38,282 bases of DNA. Source: JACPTG01 sp964504135. Lineage in GTDB: Archaea; Nanobdellota; Nanobdellia; Woesearchaeales; UBA10216. The notes under the pieces are model-generated. The model saw only the letters and a list, made by a program, of their open reading frames with translations, had not been told where the DNA came from and searched no databases. Within the stretch, counting starts at the first letter, position 1. The number at the start of each line of letters is the position of its first letter. Of this stretch, positions 8,261-16,348 are shown piece after piece. The stretch lies in the NCBI GenBank assembly GCA_964504135.1, contig CAZDCW010000008.1, positions 1 through 38,282 of the forward strand. Reading direction: 5' to 3'. A program made the position numbers and the translations under genes.

Positions 8261-9304
8261 TTAAACCACCAGCTGCTCCTCAATGAAACTATCGGCCATC
8301 CCAAGCTGCCTGGCCTTCATAATGAGCCTCAGATTCCTGATTTCAATCTCCTTGGCAAACACATACCCGACAATCGAGTCTGCAAGCAGCGGCTTCCTCC
8401 TATGAAGCGAAAGCGCCTTCCTGAGAAGGTATTTGTAAAGGCCAGTCTCGACATAAATTAAAGTTCCCTTTTCCCTGAACTCCTTAACGCCCTGCCTGAC
8501 ATGCTCGCCAAACCTTGAATTCTCAAGCGCTGAAAGAATCTCCGCAAGCCCAAGCTCGGAAAGCCTCCTCACCATTGGCTCTGCATCAGCAACCGCCTTC
8601 TGCATATCGCGCTTATCCATACCCTCGCGCCTGTACCTAAGAACATTAATCAGGGCAGCAATCAGCATCTCCTCGGCCAGGAACTCGCGGAAAAGGCTGC
8701 TGCCCATTCCCTGCATAGCAGCAATAAGCGCCCTCCTGTACTCTGAATCAATCACGTTCTCAACCTCGGCAAGGCTGCCAGTCTCCCTAAACCTGTCAAC
8801 AGCAACCTTAACCTGGGCTGCAGGGAGGTCGGAATCGCGGAGAGCCTCCTCAACTGACTGCCTCCTGAAAACAGAGCGAAGCCTTTCAGCGCTTACAGAA
8901 TAGGGAACGAGCACATTCATAACATCATCCTCTGAAGAAGAAGTATAGATGCCCCTGAGCACTGCCTTGAGGTTATCCCTGTCCCGCCTTTTCAGGTAAA
9001 CATCCAGGAGCCGCTGAAGCGAAGGCCCTGAAAAGCGCCTGAGCTTCTGATAAGTGTTTGCCAGGTTAAGGTTAAGAGCCTGCTCCATTAGGCTGACTCC
9101 TGAAAACCTTACAGCAAGAGCGTCAATTTCAGCCTTGTATTGGCTGGACTCAAGAAAGCCGATTACCTCAGAAAGGCCCATCCTAAGCAGCCTGTCATAA
9201 TCCTGCCTGCCAAGAAGGGCTGCGCGCATCACGCATACACGGGCATAAGCGTAAGGGTAACGCCCGCCAGACTCAATTCCCGGTGAAGAGTATCTTTGCA
9301 ACAT
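8261..9304 (-). CDS. atpC: A-type ATP synthase subunit C (rotor socket, d-like)
   Basis: Subunit C links the central stalk D/F to the membrane c-ring. The 347-residue, almost wholly helical protein has YPYAYARVCVMRAALL near the N-terminus, repeated three-fold helical units and an ending EIEIRNLRLIMKARQLGM typical of the V-ATPase d/AtpC family. The ATG at 9304 overlaps atpE by 32 bases. No membrane segments are present, in line with the family. Confidence 0.95.
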   Translation of the reverse strand: MLQRYSSPGIESGGRYPYAYARVCVMRAALLGRQDYDRLLRMGLSEVIGFLESSQYKAEIDALAVRFSGVSLMEQALNLNLANTYQKLRRFSGPSLQRLLDVYLKRRDRDNLKAVLRGIYTSSSEDDVMNVLVPYSVSAERLRSVFRRQSVEEALRDSDLPAAQVKVAVDRFRETGSLAEVENVIDSEYRRALIAAMQGMGSSLFREFLAEEMLIAALINVLRYRREGMDKRDMQKAVADAEPMVRRLSELGLAEILSALENSRFGEHVRQGVKEFREKGTLIYVETGLYKYLLRKALSLHRRKPLLADSIVGYVFAKEIEIRNLRLIMKARQLGMADSFIEEQLVV

Positions 9305-9824
9305 CCTTCAATGTCAACTCCCTGACTTTTTCAATCATCGCGCCGTAGCTCAGGTCAATCCTGACAGTTCCGTCACTGTTCTCAGCAATTATGCCGCCGG
9401 CAATCCCCGCAGGCTGGCATCTGACGCCTGTAACTGACTTTACATCCCTTTCATTGCACATTACAAGCTGCACGTCCATCTGCTCCCTGGCCCTCCTAAG
9501 AAGGCTTTTCACATGCTCAGACCTCCTGGCTGCCGTGGACTTGACAATGGCTGCTGCGGCTTCAAAATACACCTCTTCGATCAGCCGCTTCCTCGCATCC
9601 AGCAAGGCCTTTGCCGCCTCAAGCTCTGCGGCAGCCAAATCCCTGGAGCGCTCCTCAGCAAGCCTTAGTTCAGCATCATCAAGCAAAGCCTTTGCAATCA
9701 CATCAGCTTTCTGAGTGGCAGCAGCGATAACCTGCTCTTCCTCTTTCTTTGCCTCAGAAAGAATGCCCTGGGCTTCTTTCCTCGCCCTGGCAAGCACATC
9801 CTCCCTGACCTTCTCAAAGCCCAC
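9273..9824 (-). CDS. atpE: A-type ATP synthase subunit E (peripheral stalk)
   Basis: Subunit E pairs with H to make the peripheral stalks. The 183 residues begin with a long Ala/Glu/Lys/Arg-rich helix (ARARKEAQGILSEAKKEEEQ) and end in the alpha/beta head domain with GGIIAENSDGTVRIDLSYGA, the conserved E-subunit block. The predicted start is GTG at 9824, set directly after the atpK stop (TGAGTG) with a GGTGG Shine-Dalgarno site 5 bases upstream, so translation is probably coupled. No better ATG exists near the expected N-terminus. Confidence 0.93.
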   Translation of the reverse strand: MGFEKVREDVLARARKEAQGILSEAKKEEEQVIAAATQKADVIAKALLDDAELRLAEERSRDLAAAELEAAKALLDARKRLIEEVYFEAAAAIVKSTAARRSEHVKSLLRRAREQMDVQLVMCNERDVKSVTGVRCQPAGIAGGIIAENSDGTVRIDLSYGAMIEKVRELTLKDVAKILFTGN

Positions 9825-10052
9825 TCAACCACCCTGAGCAAGACCCAATATCATAATGGCAACCACAAGACCGAATATGACAAGCGTCTCAGGAATGACA
9901 GTCATCAAAAGGCCCTTTCCAAAGAACTCGTCCTTCTCAGCCATGGCGCCAACAGCTGCAGCCCCAATCTCCTTCTCTGCGAGCGCAGCGCCAATGGCAC
10001 TCAAGCCAATGGCCAGCCCGGCACCAATGGCAACCAAACCAGTCTCAACCAT
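9825..10052 (-). CDS. atpK: A-type ATP synthase subunit K (proteolipid c-ring)
   Basis: The 75-residue protein is a single hairpin of two membrane helices that forms the rotor ring. Helix 1 is GLVAIGAGLAIGLSAIGAAL, the polar loop is AEKEIGAAAVGAMAEKDEFF, and helix 2 carries the ion-binding Glu in VIPETLVIFGLVVA. There is no obvious sodium-binding set beyond this Glu, so protons are more likely, but this is inference. The gene overlaps the end of atpI by 8 bases. Confidence 0.95.
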   Translation of the reverse strand: MVETGLVAIGAGLAIGLSAIGAALAEKEIGAAAVGAMAEKDEFFGKGLLMTVIPETLVIFGLVVAIMILGLAQGG

Positions 10053-11895
10053 GCATCCTCACCTCGCGTTCACCGAATGGCCTGAAAGGCTCAGAGCCAC
10101 CTTTATAAAATTTTGTGAAAAACTCAACATACTCAAGCCTGAGCGAATGAAGAAAAGAGCCGAGAAGCCCAAGCAAAATATTAATCGTATGGCCCAATAA
10201 GAGTATAATTACCCCGGCCACGACAGCAAAGCCGCCTGCGTGGAACATCTCGCCTGCAAACTCATTGACGATAAGCGCAAGCTGCACAGAGGCAAGGCCC
10301 ACAGCCATAAGCCTGGCATAGGAAAGGATATTGCTGAAAATGCCAATAGACTCAACAAGGGCCTTGACGCCTCCAATTGCGCCCATCCTCAGCTCAGCAA
10401 GCACCAGCATGAAAACCCCTGCGGCCAACGAGCCTGCTGACAGAATAAAAAAAGGCTGCGGGACCTGAAAAATGCCAAGTGAGGAAAGGATAAAAGGCGC
10501 TCCAAGCTGGATGAAAACCCAGCTGAACTTCTCCATAAACGCAGCAACAAACCCGTGCCTCAGCTCATTCACAAAGCCAAGAGCCAATCCAATGTTAACG
10601 TGCAAAACGCCAAAGGCAATCGCTGCCAAAAGCAGGGCCTGCCTGCCATCAGCATGCGCCCTACTCAGCAAATGCGGGATTGAAATCCCGAAAAACTGCT
10701 CCTCTCCAAAAAACTCGCCAAAGACAAACCCGAACACAATTGAAGACAACGCGCCGAGCAAAAGCACATCCAAAAGGGCAGCCCTGCCAAGCCTCATCCT
10801 CAGCAGGAGAACCATGGCAAGGGTAACCAGGCCGTATCCAATGTCGCCGAGCATGAACCCAAAGAAAACAGGGAAAGTAAGAAACACAATCAACGTGGGG
10901 TCAATCTCGTCATAAAGGGGAAGCCCTCTCAAGCCAATCAGAAGCTCAAACGGGCTCGCAGCAGCTACATTATTCAACCGGACCGGGACCTTATCATGAG
11001 GGTCAACCTCCTCACAGGAAACAGAAACCCTGCTGTCAGAAACCCTCTCCAGCCGCTGCCTGACAGTGCCAAAGCCCTGCTCAGGCACAAAGCCAGTCAC
11101 AACAAAAATGTTCCTGGACGTGCCAAACCTCAAGGGAGCCTCAGCCTTCTCAAGCTCGGCTGCGACCACCCACTCAGCAGACACGATAAAATCAGCCCAT
11201 TTCTCCCTGAGCCTCGCAACGCCGGCAGCTACACCTGCCTGCTCTGCCAAAAGCTTCTGCTTCTCAGCTGCAGACCTTTCAATGTGAGCCGCAGCAGTGC
11301 CCTTCAAGCCCTCTGGAACAGGAATGTCAGCAAACCCTTCAGAAGCCAAGAACTCCTGGAACTCCTTGGCCTTTGCCGCCTCAACAAAAACAGCCAAAAC
11401 GCCATCACCCCTGACAACGGCAACCCTGTCTGAAATACTTCCCAGGCGGGCATCAACAGACTTGTCACCAAGCCTTCCAACAAAAACAGAAACAGACCTG
11501 CAGGACTTCAAGTCCTCCAGGCCAATGCCAAGCCCTGCCAGAGAAGACAGCTCTGACTCAAGCTGAGCCAAAGACTTGAGCTTTTCTGACAAGGCCTTCT
11601 CCTGCCCAGCGAGCTCTCCAACAGACTTGCTGAGGACATCAAGCTTCTGCCCAGCCTCTGCAATGCCAATCCTCCTTGAAGGCTTCCCAAGCTTAACCCT
11701 GAGAAAAGCGGCAGCTGACCTTGCCGCAACCAAAAGCTCAGAAAGCCTCTCCGCAGACGCAAAGGGCTTCCCAAGCTCAAGCTCAGCAGCCTCGGATATG
11801 TGAACAGCCTTAAGAGCGTAAAGCTCGGCGACAACCTTTTCCATAACTGACTTGGAGCCAACTACCTGAACCTTGACCATCCTCTGAGGCATCAT
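10045..11895 (-). CDS. atpI: A-type ATP synthase subunit I (a-subunit, ion half-channels)
   Basis: Subunit I holds the ion path next to the c-ring. The 616 residues split into a soluble, coiled-coil-rich N-terminal half (to about residue 310, with the strand KVQVVGSKSVMEKVVAELYA) and a membrane half with about seven or eight helices. Known blocks are seen: FVVTGFVP, NPTL-like YDEIDPTLIVFLTFPVFFGF, MLGDIGYGL, the acidic FGFVFGEFFGEE and the C-terminal SLRLEYVEFFTKFYKGG. The first ATG (11895) overlaps the atpH stop in an ATGA; the next codon is also ATG. Confidence 0.96.
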   Translation of the reverse strand: MMPQRMVKVQVVGSKSVMEKVVAELYALKAVHISEAAELELGKPFASAERLSELLVAARSAAAFLRVKLGKPSRRIGIAEAGQKLDVLSKSVGELAGQEKALSEKLKSLAQLESELSSLAGLGIGLEDLKSCRSVSVFVGRLGDKSVDARLGSISDRVAVVRGDGVLAVFVEAAKAKEFQEFLASEGFADIPVPEGLKGTAAAHIERSAAEKQKLLAEQAGVAAGVARLREKWADFIVSAEWVVAAELEKAEAPLRFGTSRNIFVVTGFVPEQGFGTVRQRLERVSDSRVSVSCEEVDPHDKVPVRLNNVAAASPFELLIGLRGLPLYDEIDPTLIVFLTFPVFFGFMLGDIGYGLVTLAMVLLLRMRLGRAALLDVLLLGALSSIVFGFVFGEFFGEEQFFGISIPHLLSRAHADGRQALLLAAIAFGVLHVNIGLALGFVNELRHGFVAAFMEKFSWVFIQLGAPFILSSLGIFQVPQPFFILSAGSLAAGVFMLVLAELRMGAIGGVKALVESIGIFSNILSYARLMAVGLASVQLALIVNEFAGEMFHAGGFAVVAGVIILLLGHTINILLGLLGSFLHSLRLEYVEFFTKFYKGGSEPFRPFGEREVRMHG

Positions 11896-12206
11896 TTCAC
11901 AAACTCCTCAAAAGACTCAAGGACGTGCGCAACAGCCTTTTCCTTCCTCCTCTGGCCTGCCTTAAACACCTCTGCAGCCCTGAGCCTTCCATCCTCAAGC
12001 AGCTTTTCCCTCAAAACGGATACCTTTTCACGGCCCTGCGCCAGAATTTTTTCAGCTGAAAGGTGGGCCTCCTTTTCCCTGATTGAAATTATCCTCGCAG
12101 AATTAGACCTCGCAGAAGATACAACCTCCTGCGCCCTCTTCTTGGCAGACTCAACAATCTCATCCGCCTCACTCTCAGCCTTCCTTATGTCCTCAATAAC
12201 CTTCAT
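11892..12206 (-). CDS. atpH: A-type ATP synthase subunit H (peripheral stalk)
   Basis: This 104-residue, fully helical coiled-coil protein (AhaH family) forms the peripheral stalk with subunit E. It starts MKVIEDIRKAESEADEIVES and continues with Ala/Glu/Lys/Arg heptads to the end. I chose the ATG at 12206 since upstream codons would run into RNase P RNA. The 3' end of RNase P RNA lies only about 7 bases upstream, and no separate promoter or Shine-Dalgarno site is obvious, so the whole atp operon may be transcribed from the RNase P promoter. Confidence 0.9.
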   Translation of the reverse strand: MKVIEDIRKAESEADEIVESAKKRAQEVVSSARSNSARIISIREKEAHLSAEKILAQGREKVSVLREKLLEDGRLRAAEVFKAGQRRKEKAVAHVLESFEEFVK

Positions 12207-12213
12207 TTTAAAA

Positions 12214-12559
12214 GTGCGGGGGCAAGAATAAGCCACCTTCTGTCATGCCCGATGGCAGCACAGGCTGCCGATGGCACGCCTCAACATTCGACTAAGCGTC
12301 AAAGACTTGCACCGGCCAGGACTCGCCGTTTCACCGTATCCCAGGGGAAATGTCTGCAGGTTAACTCTCCCATCCTCGCGGAGGGATTCTCAGCATCATC
12401 CTAACCCATGGGCCGTGCCGTTTCTGAGCGGTTGCCTTCCCTTTCAGGAACTCCCTAACAGGAGTGGCCATGTTTCAGCTCGCCTTTGCACAAGGCTCGC
12501 GTCGGTGGGTGGACTTTCCTCAGCGAAAAAACCGCCGGAGTCAAGCTCCTGCCCCGCAC
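12214..12559 (-). ncRNA. rnpB: RNase P RNA
   Basis: This is the catalytic RNA that trims tRNA 5' ends. Read on the minus strand it has the universal P4 partners: CGCTGAGGAAAGTCCACCC near the 5' side and ACAGAAGGTGGCTTAT near the 3' side. The other conserved segments are also present (GGGTTAGGATGATGCTGAG, GATACGGTGAAACGGCGAG). The ends are set by a P1 helix in which GTGCGGGGCA at the 5' end pairs with TGCCCCCGCAC at the 3' end. About 346 nt is a normal archaeal length. A TATA box lies 25 bases upstream, and atpH begins immediately downstream on the same strand. Confidence 0.93.
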
Positions 12560-12578
12560 AACACCTGGACAAAAAGGA

Positions 12579-12588
12579 GATTTAAAAA
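12579..12588 (-). promoter_or_regulatory. TATA box of rnpB (and possibly the atp operon)
   Basis: On the minus strand the site reads CCTTTTTAAATCTCC. Its centre is about 26 bases upstream of the predicted 5' end of RNase P RNA at 12559, the exact archaeal spacing. No other good promoter is visible before atpH. Confidence 0.65.
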
Positions 12589-12639
12589 GGTTTTGCCCAT
12601 GCGGTTTGGCTGGCCAGCCTTTTGGCTGCGCAGGCCAAT

Positions 12640-13587
12640 TCACCGGCCGAAAGTAAGCGCATTAGAAATCCGCTGCCATGAGCCTGCCTGAGGCAGGTCC
12701 TCCTCGAGCAAGTATAGTGGCCTCTTAAGAACAGATGCCATCTCATCACGCACAGACAGGTCGCCTGACAGAGTGCGTCCTACCGCATCCCTTACATTCC
12801 CCCTATTCAATCCAGGATATTCAGCCTGATAGGCGCTGACGACGTTGTTGAGGAATATGCACGCGTCAGGCAGGAGGGGCCGCACATTCTCGTTACTCAC
12901 CATCGCTACAGCGGGTTCACCGCCGACGCCAGTATTTGCCAGAGACTGGACATAGGCTCCAAGCGCGAAGAAAAGCATATCATGGCTAAGAATACTTGCC
13001 TGAGGCACGCCAGGCAGCTTCTGGACAAAATACATGTGCGCACCGTCAGCACCTGAACCAATAACTATCTGGTTTGCAAAAACCTCCTGAATCATGGCCT
13101 TGTTGAAAAAGAATGCCCTAATACAGTCTCGGGCCTTATCATAAGCCACTGCAATAACCTGGCTCTGCATACTCTGAATGAACCTCTCAAGATCGCCGTC
13201 AAATCGCTGAGCAATATTCTGCCTGAAGTCAGGATGGTAAAGCTGTGCCCTATCTTCCAATTCTCCCCTTGCAGCCTCACAGTACGCTGCCCTTACGGCC
13301 TCATACCTTGACTTCATCCCCCCATGCAGGGTGGCCACGAACTCGTCAAAGGAAGCTGGAATGCCTGTTTTGATAAGGTGCCTGGTATGAGCCTTAACGC
13401 CGTTCAGCTGGTTTGCATCTCCGGCTCCAAAAATCACGCCGTGGTAAGCATGTTGGCCTGTCAAAACAGGAGTAATAAACCCGAAAATCTTATCCTCTGT
13501 GTTGCTTTCCCTTGAGCCTGTTGTAGCCTGCCTGTCACTTACAACAGCAGCACCGTTTTCGTTCATAACAGCAATTCCAACAGTCAT
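12640..13587 (-). CDS. Proteasome-beta-like Ntn hydrolase of unknown role
   Basis: The 315-residue protein starts MTVGIAV. Removal of Met would expose Thr1, the nucleophile of proteasome-type Ntn hydrolases. Counting from that Thr, Asp falls at 17 (VVSDRQAT, compare proteasome ADRRAT) and Lys at 32 (EDKIFGF, compare Lys33). A glycine turn IGSGADG later in the chain resembles the Ser129 region. At about 314 residues after processing it is longer than a proteasome beta subunit (about 200), with an added C-terminal part. The start at 13587 is favoured over the upstream ATG at 13611 because it frees Thr and fits the TATA box at 13610-13619. Candidate activities are peptidase, amidase or a connectase-like ligase; none can be fixed. 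Confidence 0.75.
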   Translation of the reverse strand: MTVGIAVMNENGAAVVSDRQATTGSRESNTEDKIFGFITPVLTGQHAYHGVIFGAGDANQLNGVKAHTRHLIKTGIPASFDEFVATLHGGMKSRYEAVRAAYCEAARGELEDRAQLYHPDFRQNIAQRFDGDLERFIQSMQSQVIAVAYDKARDCIRAFFFNKAMIQEVFANQIVIGSGADGAHMYFVQKLPGVPQASILSHDMLFFALGAYVQSLANTGVGGEPAVAMVSNENVRPLLPDACIFLNNVVSAYQAEYPGLNRGNVRDAVGRTLSGDLSVRDEMASVLKRPLYLLEEDLPQAGSWQRISNALTFGR

Positions 13588-13609
13588 TTCACCGAGTGAC
13601 TGGGCGCGC

Positions 13610-13619
13610 ATATTTAAAC
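13610..13619 (-). promoter_or_regulatory. TATA box of the Ntn hydrolase gene
   Basis: The minus strand reads AGTTTAAATATG, centred about 27 bases before the ATG at 13587. The nearer in-frame ATG at 13611 lies inside this box, which argues against it as the start. Confidence 0.55.
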
Positions 13620-13685
13620 TTTTGCCCCATATTTACTAACAAGTGGTTAATTGATTTTGGAATTTGTGTGTTTGGCTGCGTAAAC

Positions 13686-13801
13686 CTTTATATACAGCGG
13701 CCTTTCCCACAGTGCATTGCCTAGCCATTCACAATAATGGCGCTTGCAGTGGGCTATAAAACCTGCACATTGGCTTCTTGGCAGATGTGCTTAGATAAAA
13801 A
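13686..13801 (+). promoter_or_regulatory. rpsB promoter(s) and structured leader
   Basis: Two TATA-like sites are present, CTTTATATA at 13686-13694 and CTATAAAA at 13754-13761. Between and after them lie two hairpins. The first has CCCAC (13706-13710) pairing with GTGGG (13748-13752), TGCA with TGCA, and GCCATT (13724-13729) with AATGGC (13736-13741). The second has GCACAT (13765-13770) pairing with ATGTGC (13785-13790), and ends 11 bases before the start codon. This could be an autoregulatory leader for uS2 or operator-like DNA. The use of either promoter is unproven. Confidence 0.45.
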
Positions 13802-14404
13802 ATGACTACAGCTGGAAATTTTTTGGTCCCCCAGGAGCAGTACCTGAAGGCAGGAATCCACATAGGCACGAAATTCAGGACAAGGTACATGGAGCAGTTC
13901 ATCTACAAGACAAGGCCTGACGGGCTCAGCGTGCTAAACCTCCAGAAAATTGACGAGAGGATAAGGCTGGCCATAGGCCTGCTTTCCCTTTACGCTCCTG
14001 AGGATATTCTTGTCGTCAGCAGGAGGGAGAATGGATGGAAGGCTGTGAAGATGCTGAACAGGGTTACAGGCATGCGCATAATCGCAGGCCGCTACCTTCC
14101 AGGCATCCTCACAAACCCAAAGCTTGAGAAGTACATGGAGGTCAAGGCTGTCCTGGTCACTGACGCCTGGCCTGACAGGAATGTCATTGGCGACGCTGTC
14201 AAGATAGGGATTCCGGTCATTGCCCTCTGCGACACCAACAACCAGGCAAATAACATTGACCTGGTCGTGCCCTGCAACAACAAGGGAAAGAAGAGCCTTG
14301 GGCTCCTGTTCTGGATAATTGCGCTTGAGTACCTGAAGAAAAGGGGAACTATTCAGTCCGATTCTGAGTTTAAGGCGGTCATTGAGGACTTCACCGACGA
14401 GTAA
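13802..14404 (+). CDS. rpsB: Small-subunit ribosomal protein uS2
   Basis: The 200-residue protein is archaeal/eukaryotic-type uS2, a component of the 30S head-body junction. Clear motifs are LVPQEQYLKAGIHIGTKFRT, RPDGLSVLNLQKIDERIRLA, the segment RYLPGILTNP and the C-terminal IPVIALCDTNNQANNIDLVV followed by NNKGKKSLGLLFWIIALEYL. The N-terminus (MTTAGNFLVP) is of archaeal length. The gene stands alone here rather than in the usual archaeal cluster with uS9, RpoN and RpoK; the next gene is convergent. Confidence 0.97.
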   Translation: MTTAGNFLVPQEQYLKAGIHIGTKFRTRYMEQFIYKTRPDGLSVLNLQKIDERIRLAIGLLSLYAPEDILVVSRRENGWKAVKMLNRVTGMRIIAGRYLPGILTNPKLEKYMEVKAVLVTDAWPDRNVIGDAVKIGIPVIALCDTNNQANNIDLVVPCNNKGKKSLGLLFWIIALEYLKKRGTIQSDSEFKAVIEDFTDE

Positions 14405-14524
14405 TCATCCCAGGTCTTCGTCATATCCTGCCATGAAAGCCTCTTCCTGCGGGCTGAGTTCATCATCCTCAAGCATCTGCTCTGCCCTGCCTGCCTCGTA
14501 AATGTCCTGCTCGGAGTCTTCCAT
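14405..14524 (-). CDS. Small acidic protein, 39 residues
   Basis: This is a short ORF of 39 residues, starting MEDSEQDIYEAGRAEQML and ending EEAFMAGYDEDLG. Nearly a third of its residues are Asp or Glu. It has a proper Shine-Dalgarno site (GGTGAT, 14530-14535, 5 bases before ATG) and a strong TATA box at 14555-14569, so I regard it as real. The stop abuts the convergent rpsB stop. I do not know a function; similar acidic ORFs ending EEAFM-GYDE are, as far as I recall, found in other small archaeal genomes. Confidence 0.7.
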   Translation of the reverse strand: MEDSEQDIYEAGRAEQMLEDDELSPQEEAFMAGYDEDLG

Positions 14525-14554
14525 TGCGCATCACCTTCCGGAGAGTACGGAAAG

Positions 14555-14605
14555 CTTAATATATACTTAACCACTATAGAATATATGGCATATAAACTTT
14601 GGTGG
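14555..14605. promoter_or_regulatory. Divergent promoter between the 39-residue gene and the AbrB-PhoU gene
   Basis: Minus strand: TTAAGTATATATTAAG at 14555-14569 serves the small acidic gene. Plus strand: CTATAGAATATATGG at 14574-14587 serves the regulator gene, followed by a GGTGG Shine-Dalgarno site at 14601-14605, 5 bases before the ATG at 14611. Confidence 0.55.
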
Positions 14606-14610
14606 TTTTA

Positions 14611-15537
14611 ATGGATGTAAGGAAAATCGTGAGCTTCGGCAACTCGTCATTCGTAATTTCGCTGCCAAAAAAGTGGGTTATAAGCCACGGGCTCAAGAAG
14701 GGCGACAGCGTCTATGTCGATGAGCGCAATTCCGAGCTGATCGTCTCAGGGGCTGAGAAGACCAAGAAGGCGCCAAGCCATGCCGTAATAAGCGCCGAGG
14801 GCAAGTCCCTTGCCGAGCTGAAGACAGAGATTTTTGCAGCGTATGTCAACAATTACAGCATGTTTTCCATATCCGGCGGGAACGTAAAGGACATTTCGCC
14901 AGACATCAAGAGGATAATCCATGGCCTTGTCGGCATGGAGGTTGTCGAGGAGACGGCTTCAAGCATTGCCGTAAAGGACCTCATGGACCTGAGCGAGGTA
15001 TCAATCGACAGCCTTGTGAGGAGGATGGACATCCTGCTGAAATCAATGCTTGAGGACTCGGCTCAGCCTGACAGGAAGGAGAGCGTAAGCGAGCGGGACA
15101 AGGAAGTGAACCGCCTGGCGCTCCTTTCAGCCAGGATTTTCAAGGCAGTGACCGAAAACCCCGGCCTGCTCAGGATTTTCGGCAACAGCTACTGGGACAT
15201 GTACATCGCAAGGCAGGTCGCATTCCAGCTTGAGCATATAGGGGATAATGTTAAGAGGGCTTCAAGGCAGCTTGGCAGGAAGGGCAATGAAGACCTAAGA
15301 AGGGTTTTCGCCCAGCTCAGGTCGCGCTACCTGGAAGTGATGAAAGTTTACTATACCAAGGACAGGGAAGCCGCATACAGGCTTGAGTCTGACACGCGGA
15401 AGTTCCTCCACGCCTGCGACAAGCTGATTGAAAAAAACAGGGATGTCACATCCACAAGGATTATCGACAACCTCAACGGAATGTCAAAGGCCATGATGTA
15501 CATACTGAGGACGGTAATGGAAAGCGGCTCGGCGTAG
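14611..15537 (+). CDS. AbrB-PhoU fusion regulator (PhoU-like, first copy)
   Basis: The 308-residue protein has an N-terminal SpoVT/AbrB DNA-binding fold (about residues 1-48: VRKIVSFGNSSFVISLPKKW then KKGDSVYVDERNSELIVS) and a helical PhoU-like C-terminal part (about 75-305) with the block SYWDMYIARQVAFQLEHIGD. Archaeal proteins of this build are annotated as phosphate uptake regulators that may bind DNA directly. The ATG at 14611 has a Shine-Dalgarno site; an upstream TTG at 14599 is unlikely. No phosphate transporter gene is in the window. A paralogue of the same length lies at 30049-30975. Confidence 0.88.
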   Translation: MDVRKIVSFGNSSFVISLPKKWVISHGLKKGDSVYVDERNSELIVSGAEKTKKAPSHAVISAEGKSLAELKTEIFAAYVNNYSMFSISGGNVKDISPDIKRIIHGLVGMEVVEETASSIAVKDLMDLSEVSIDSLVRRMDILLKSMLEDSAQPDRKESVSERDKEVNRLALLSARIFKAVTENPGLLRIFGNSYWDMYIARQVAFQLEHIGDNVKRASRQLGRKGNEDLRRVFAQLRSRYLEVMKVYYTKDREAAYRLESDTRKFLHACDKLIEKNRDVTSTRIIDNLNGMSKAMMYILRTVMESGSA

Positions 15538-15579
15538 TTAAAGTCAGCATACCAGGCCTTTGTTTCAAATCAAAATTTT

Positions 15580-16269
15580 TCAGAATAGCCTGAAACCCTT
15601 CTCCTGCACTTCCTCAAATCCAGCGCCGGTGATTTCATACACCAGTTCCCTCTGCGGAATGTGCCTGTGCCTCTGAAGTATGGCCAGCCTCTTGCTTGAG
15701 TGAAGCTGCCTCAGCTCTATCAGGCACTTGCTGCTGTACGTTATAATGTCCCCGCCAACCATCCTTATCCCTTTCTTGCCTTCAAAGTCAGAATAAACCT
15801 GATTCGTTACTATTACAGGTATTGCCTTTGTACGCGCAAGCCCGACCAAAGCCGCAACCTGCCTGCCCAGCTCCCTGTTAAGCTCAGAGTTATCCGAAGT
15901 CCTCTGCGCCCTGTACAGGGAGGTTATTGTATCAACCACCACGAGCCCAACCTTCTCAGTCGCCAGGCTACCCAGCTTTTCCAGGCATTTCTTCTGCTCA
16001 TCGAAACTTGCAGGGCGGAGAAAGAGTATCCTTTCCATCACTGAATTGTCATTGCCTGCCAGCTGACGCAGCCTCGTCACCGAGAGCCCGCCTTCTGTGT
16101 CCACAAAAATAGCCTTCCTGCCTTGGCGCGCTGAATTGATGCAAGCAAGAAGGCAGGCAGTTGTCTTTCCAGTACCGGCCGGCCCATAGATTGTAGTGAC
16201 AGCATCGCTTTCATACCCTCCCTCAAGCAGCCTGTCAAGAACAGCAGTGCCTGTCCCGAGCTTTTCCAT
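15580..16269 (-). CDS. radB: RadB recombinase paralogue
   Basis: RadB is the short archaeal RecA-family protein that lacks the N-terminal helix-hairpin-helix domain and assists RadA in recombination. The 229 residues begin MEKLGTGTAVLDRLLEGGYE, have Walker A GPAGTGKTT at about 29-37, Walker B VGLVVVDTITSLYR near 101-114, and the L2 region VIVTNQVYSDFEG. The ATG at 16269 gives the normal RadB N-terminus and lies about 25 bases from a TATA box (GTTTTTAAAG, 16291-16300), so the mRNA is probably leaderless. Confidence 0.95.
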   Translation of the reverse strand: MEKLGTGTAVLDRLLEGGYESDAVTTIYGPAGTGKTTACLLACINSARQGRKAIFVDTEGGLSVTRLRQLAGNDNSVMERILFLRPASFDEQKKCLEKLGSLATEKVGLVVVDTITSLYRAQRTSDNSELNRELGRQVAALVGLARTKAIPVIVTNQVYSDFEGKKGIRMVGGDIITYSSKCLIELRQLHSSKRLAILQRHRHIPQRELVYEITGAGFEEVQEKGFRLF

Positions 16270-16348
16270 AGATTGCCGTGCTTTCACGGTGTTTTTAAAG
16301 TGTTTGCACAAGAATTTAGCAATAGCAGAACTCGCAGTTCCTTAACCG

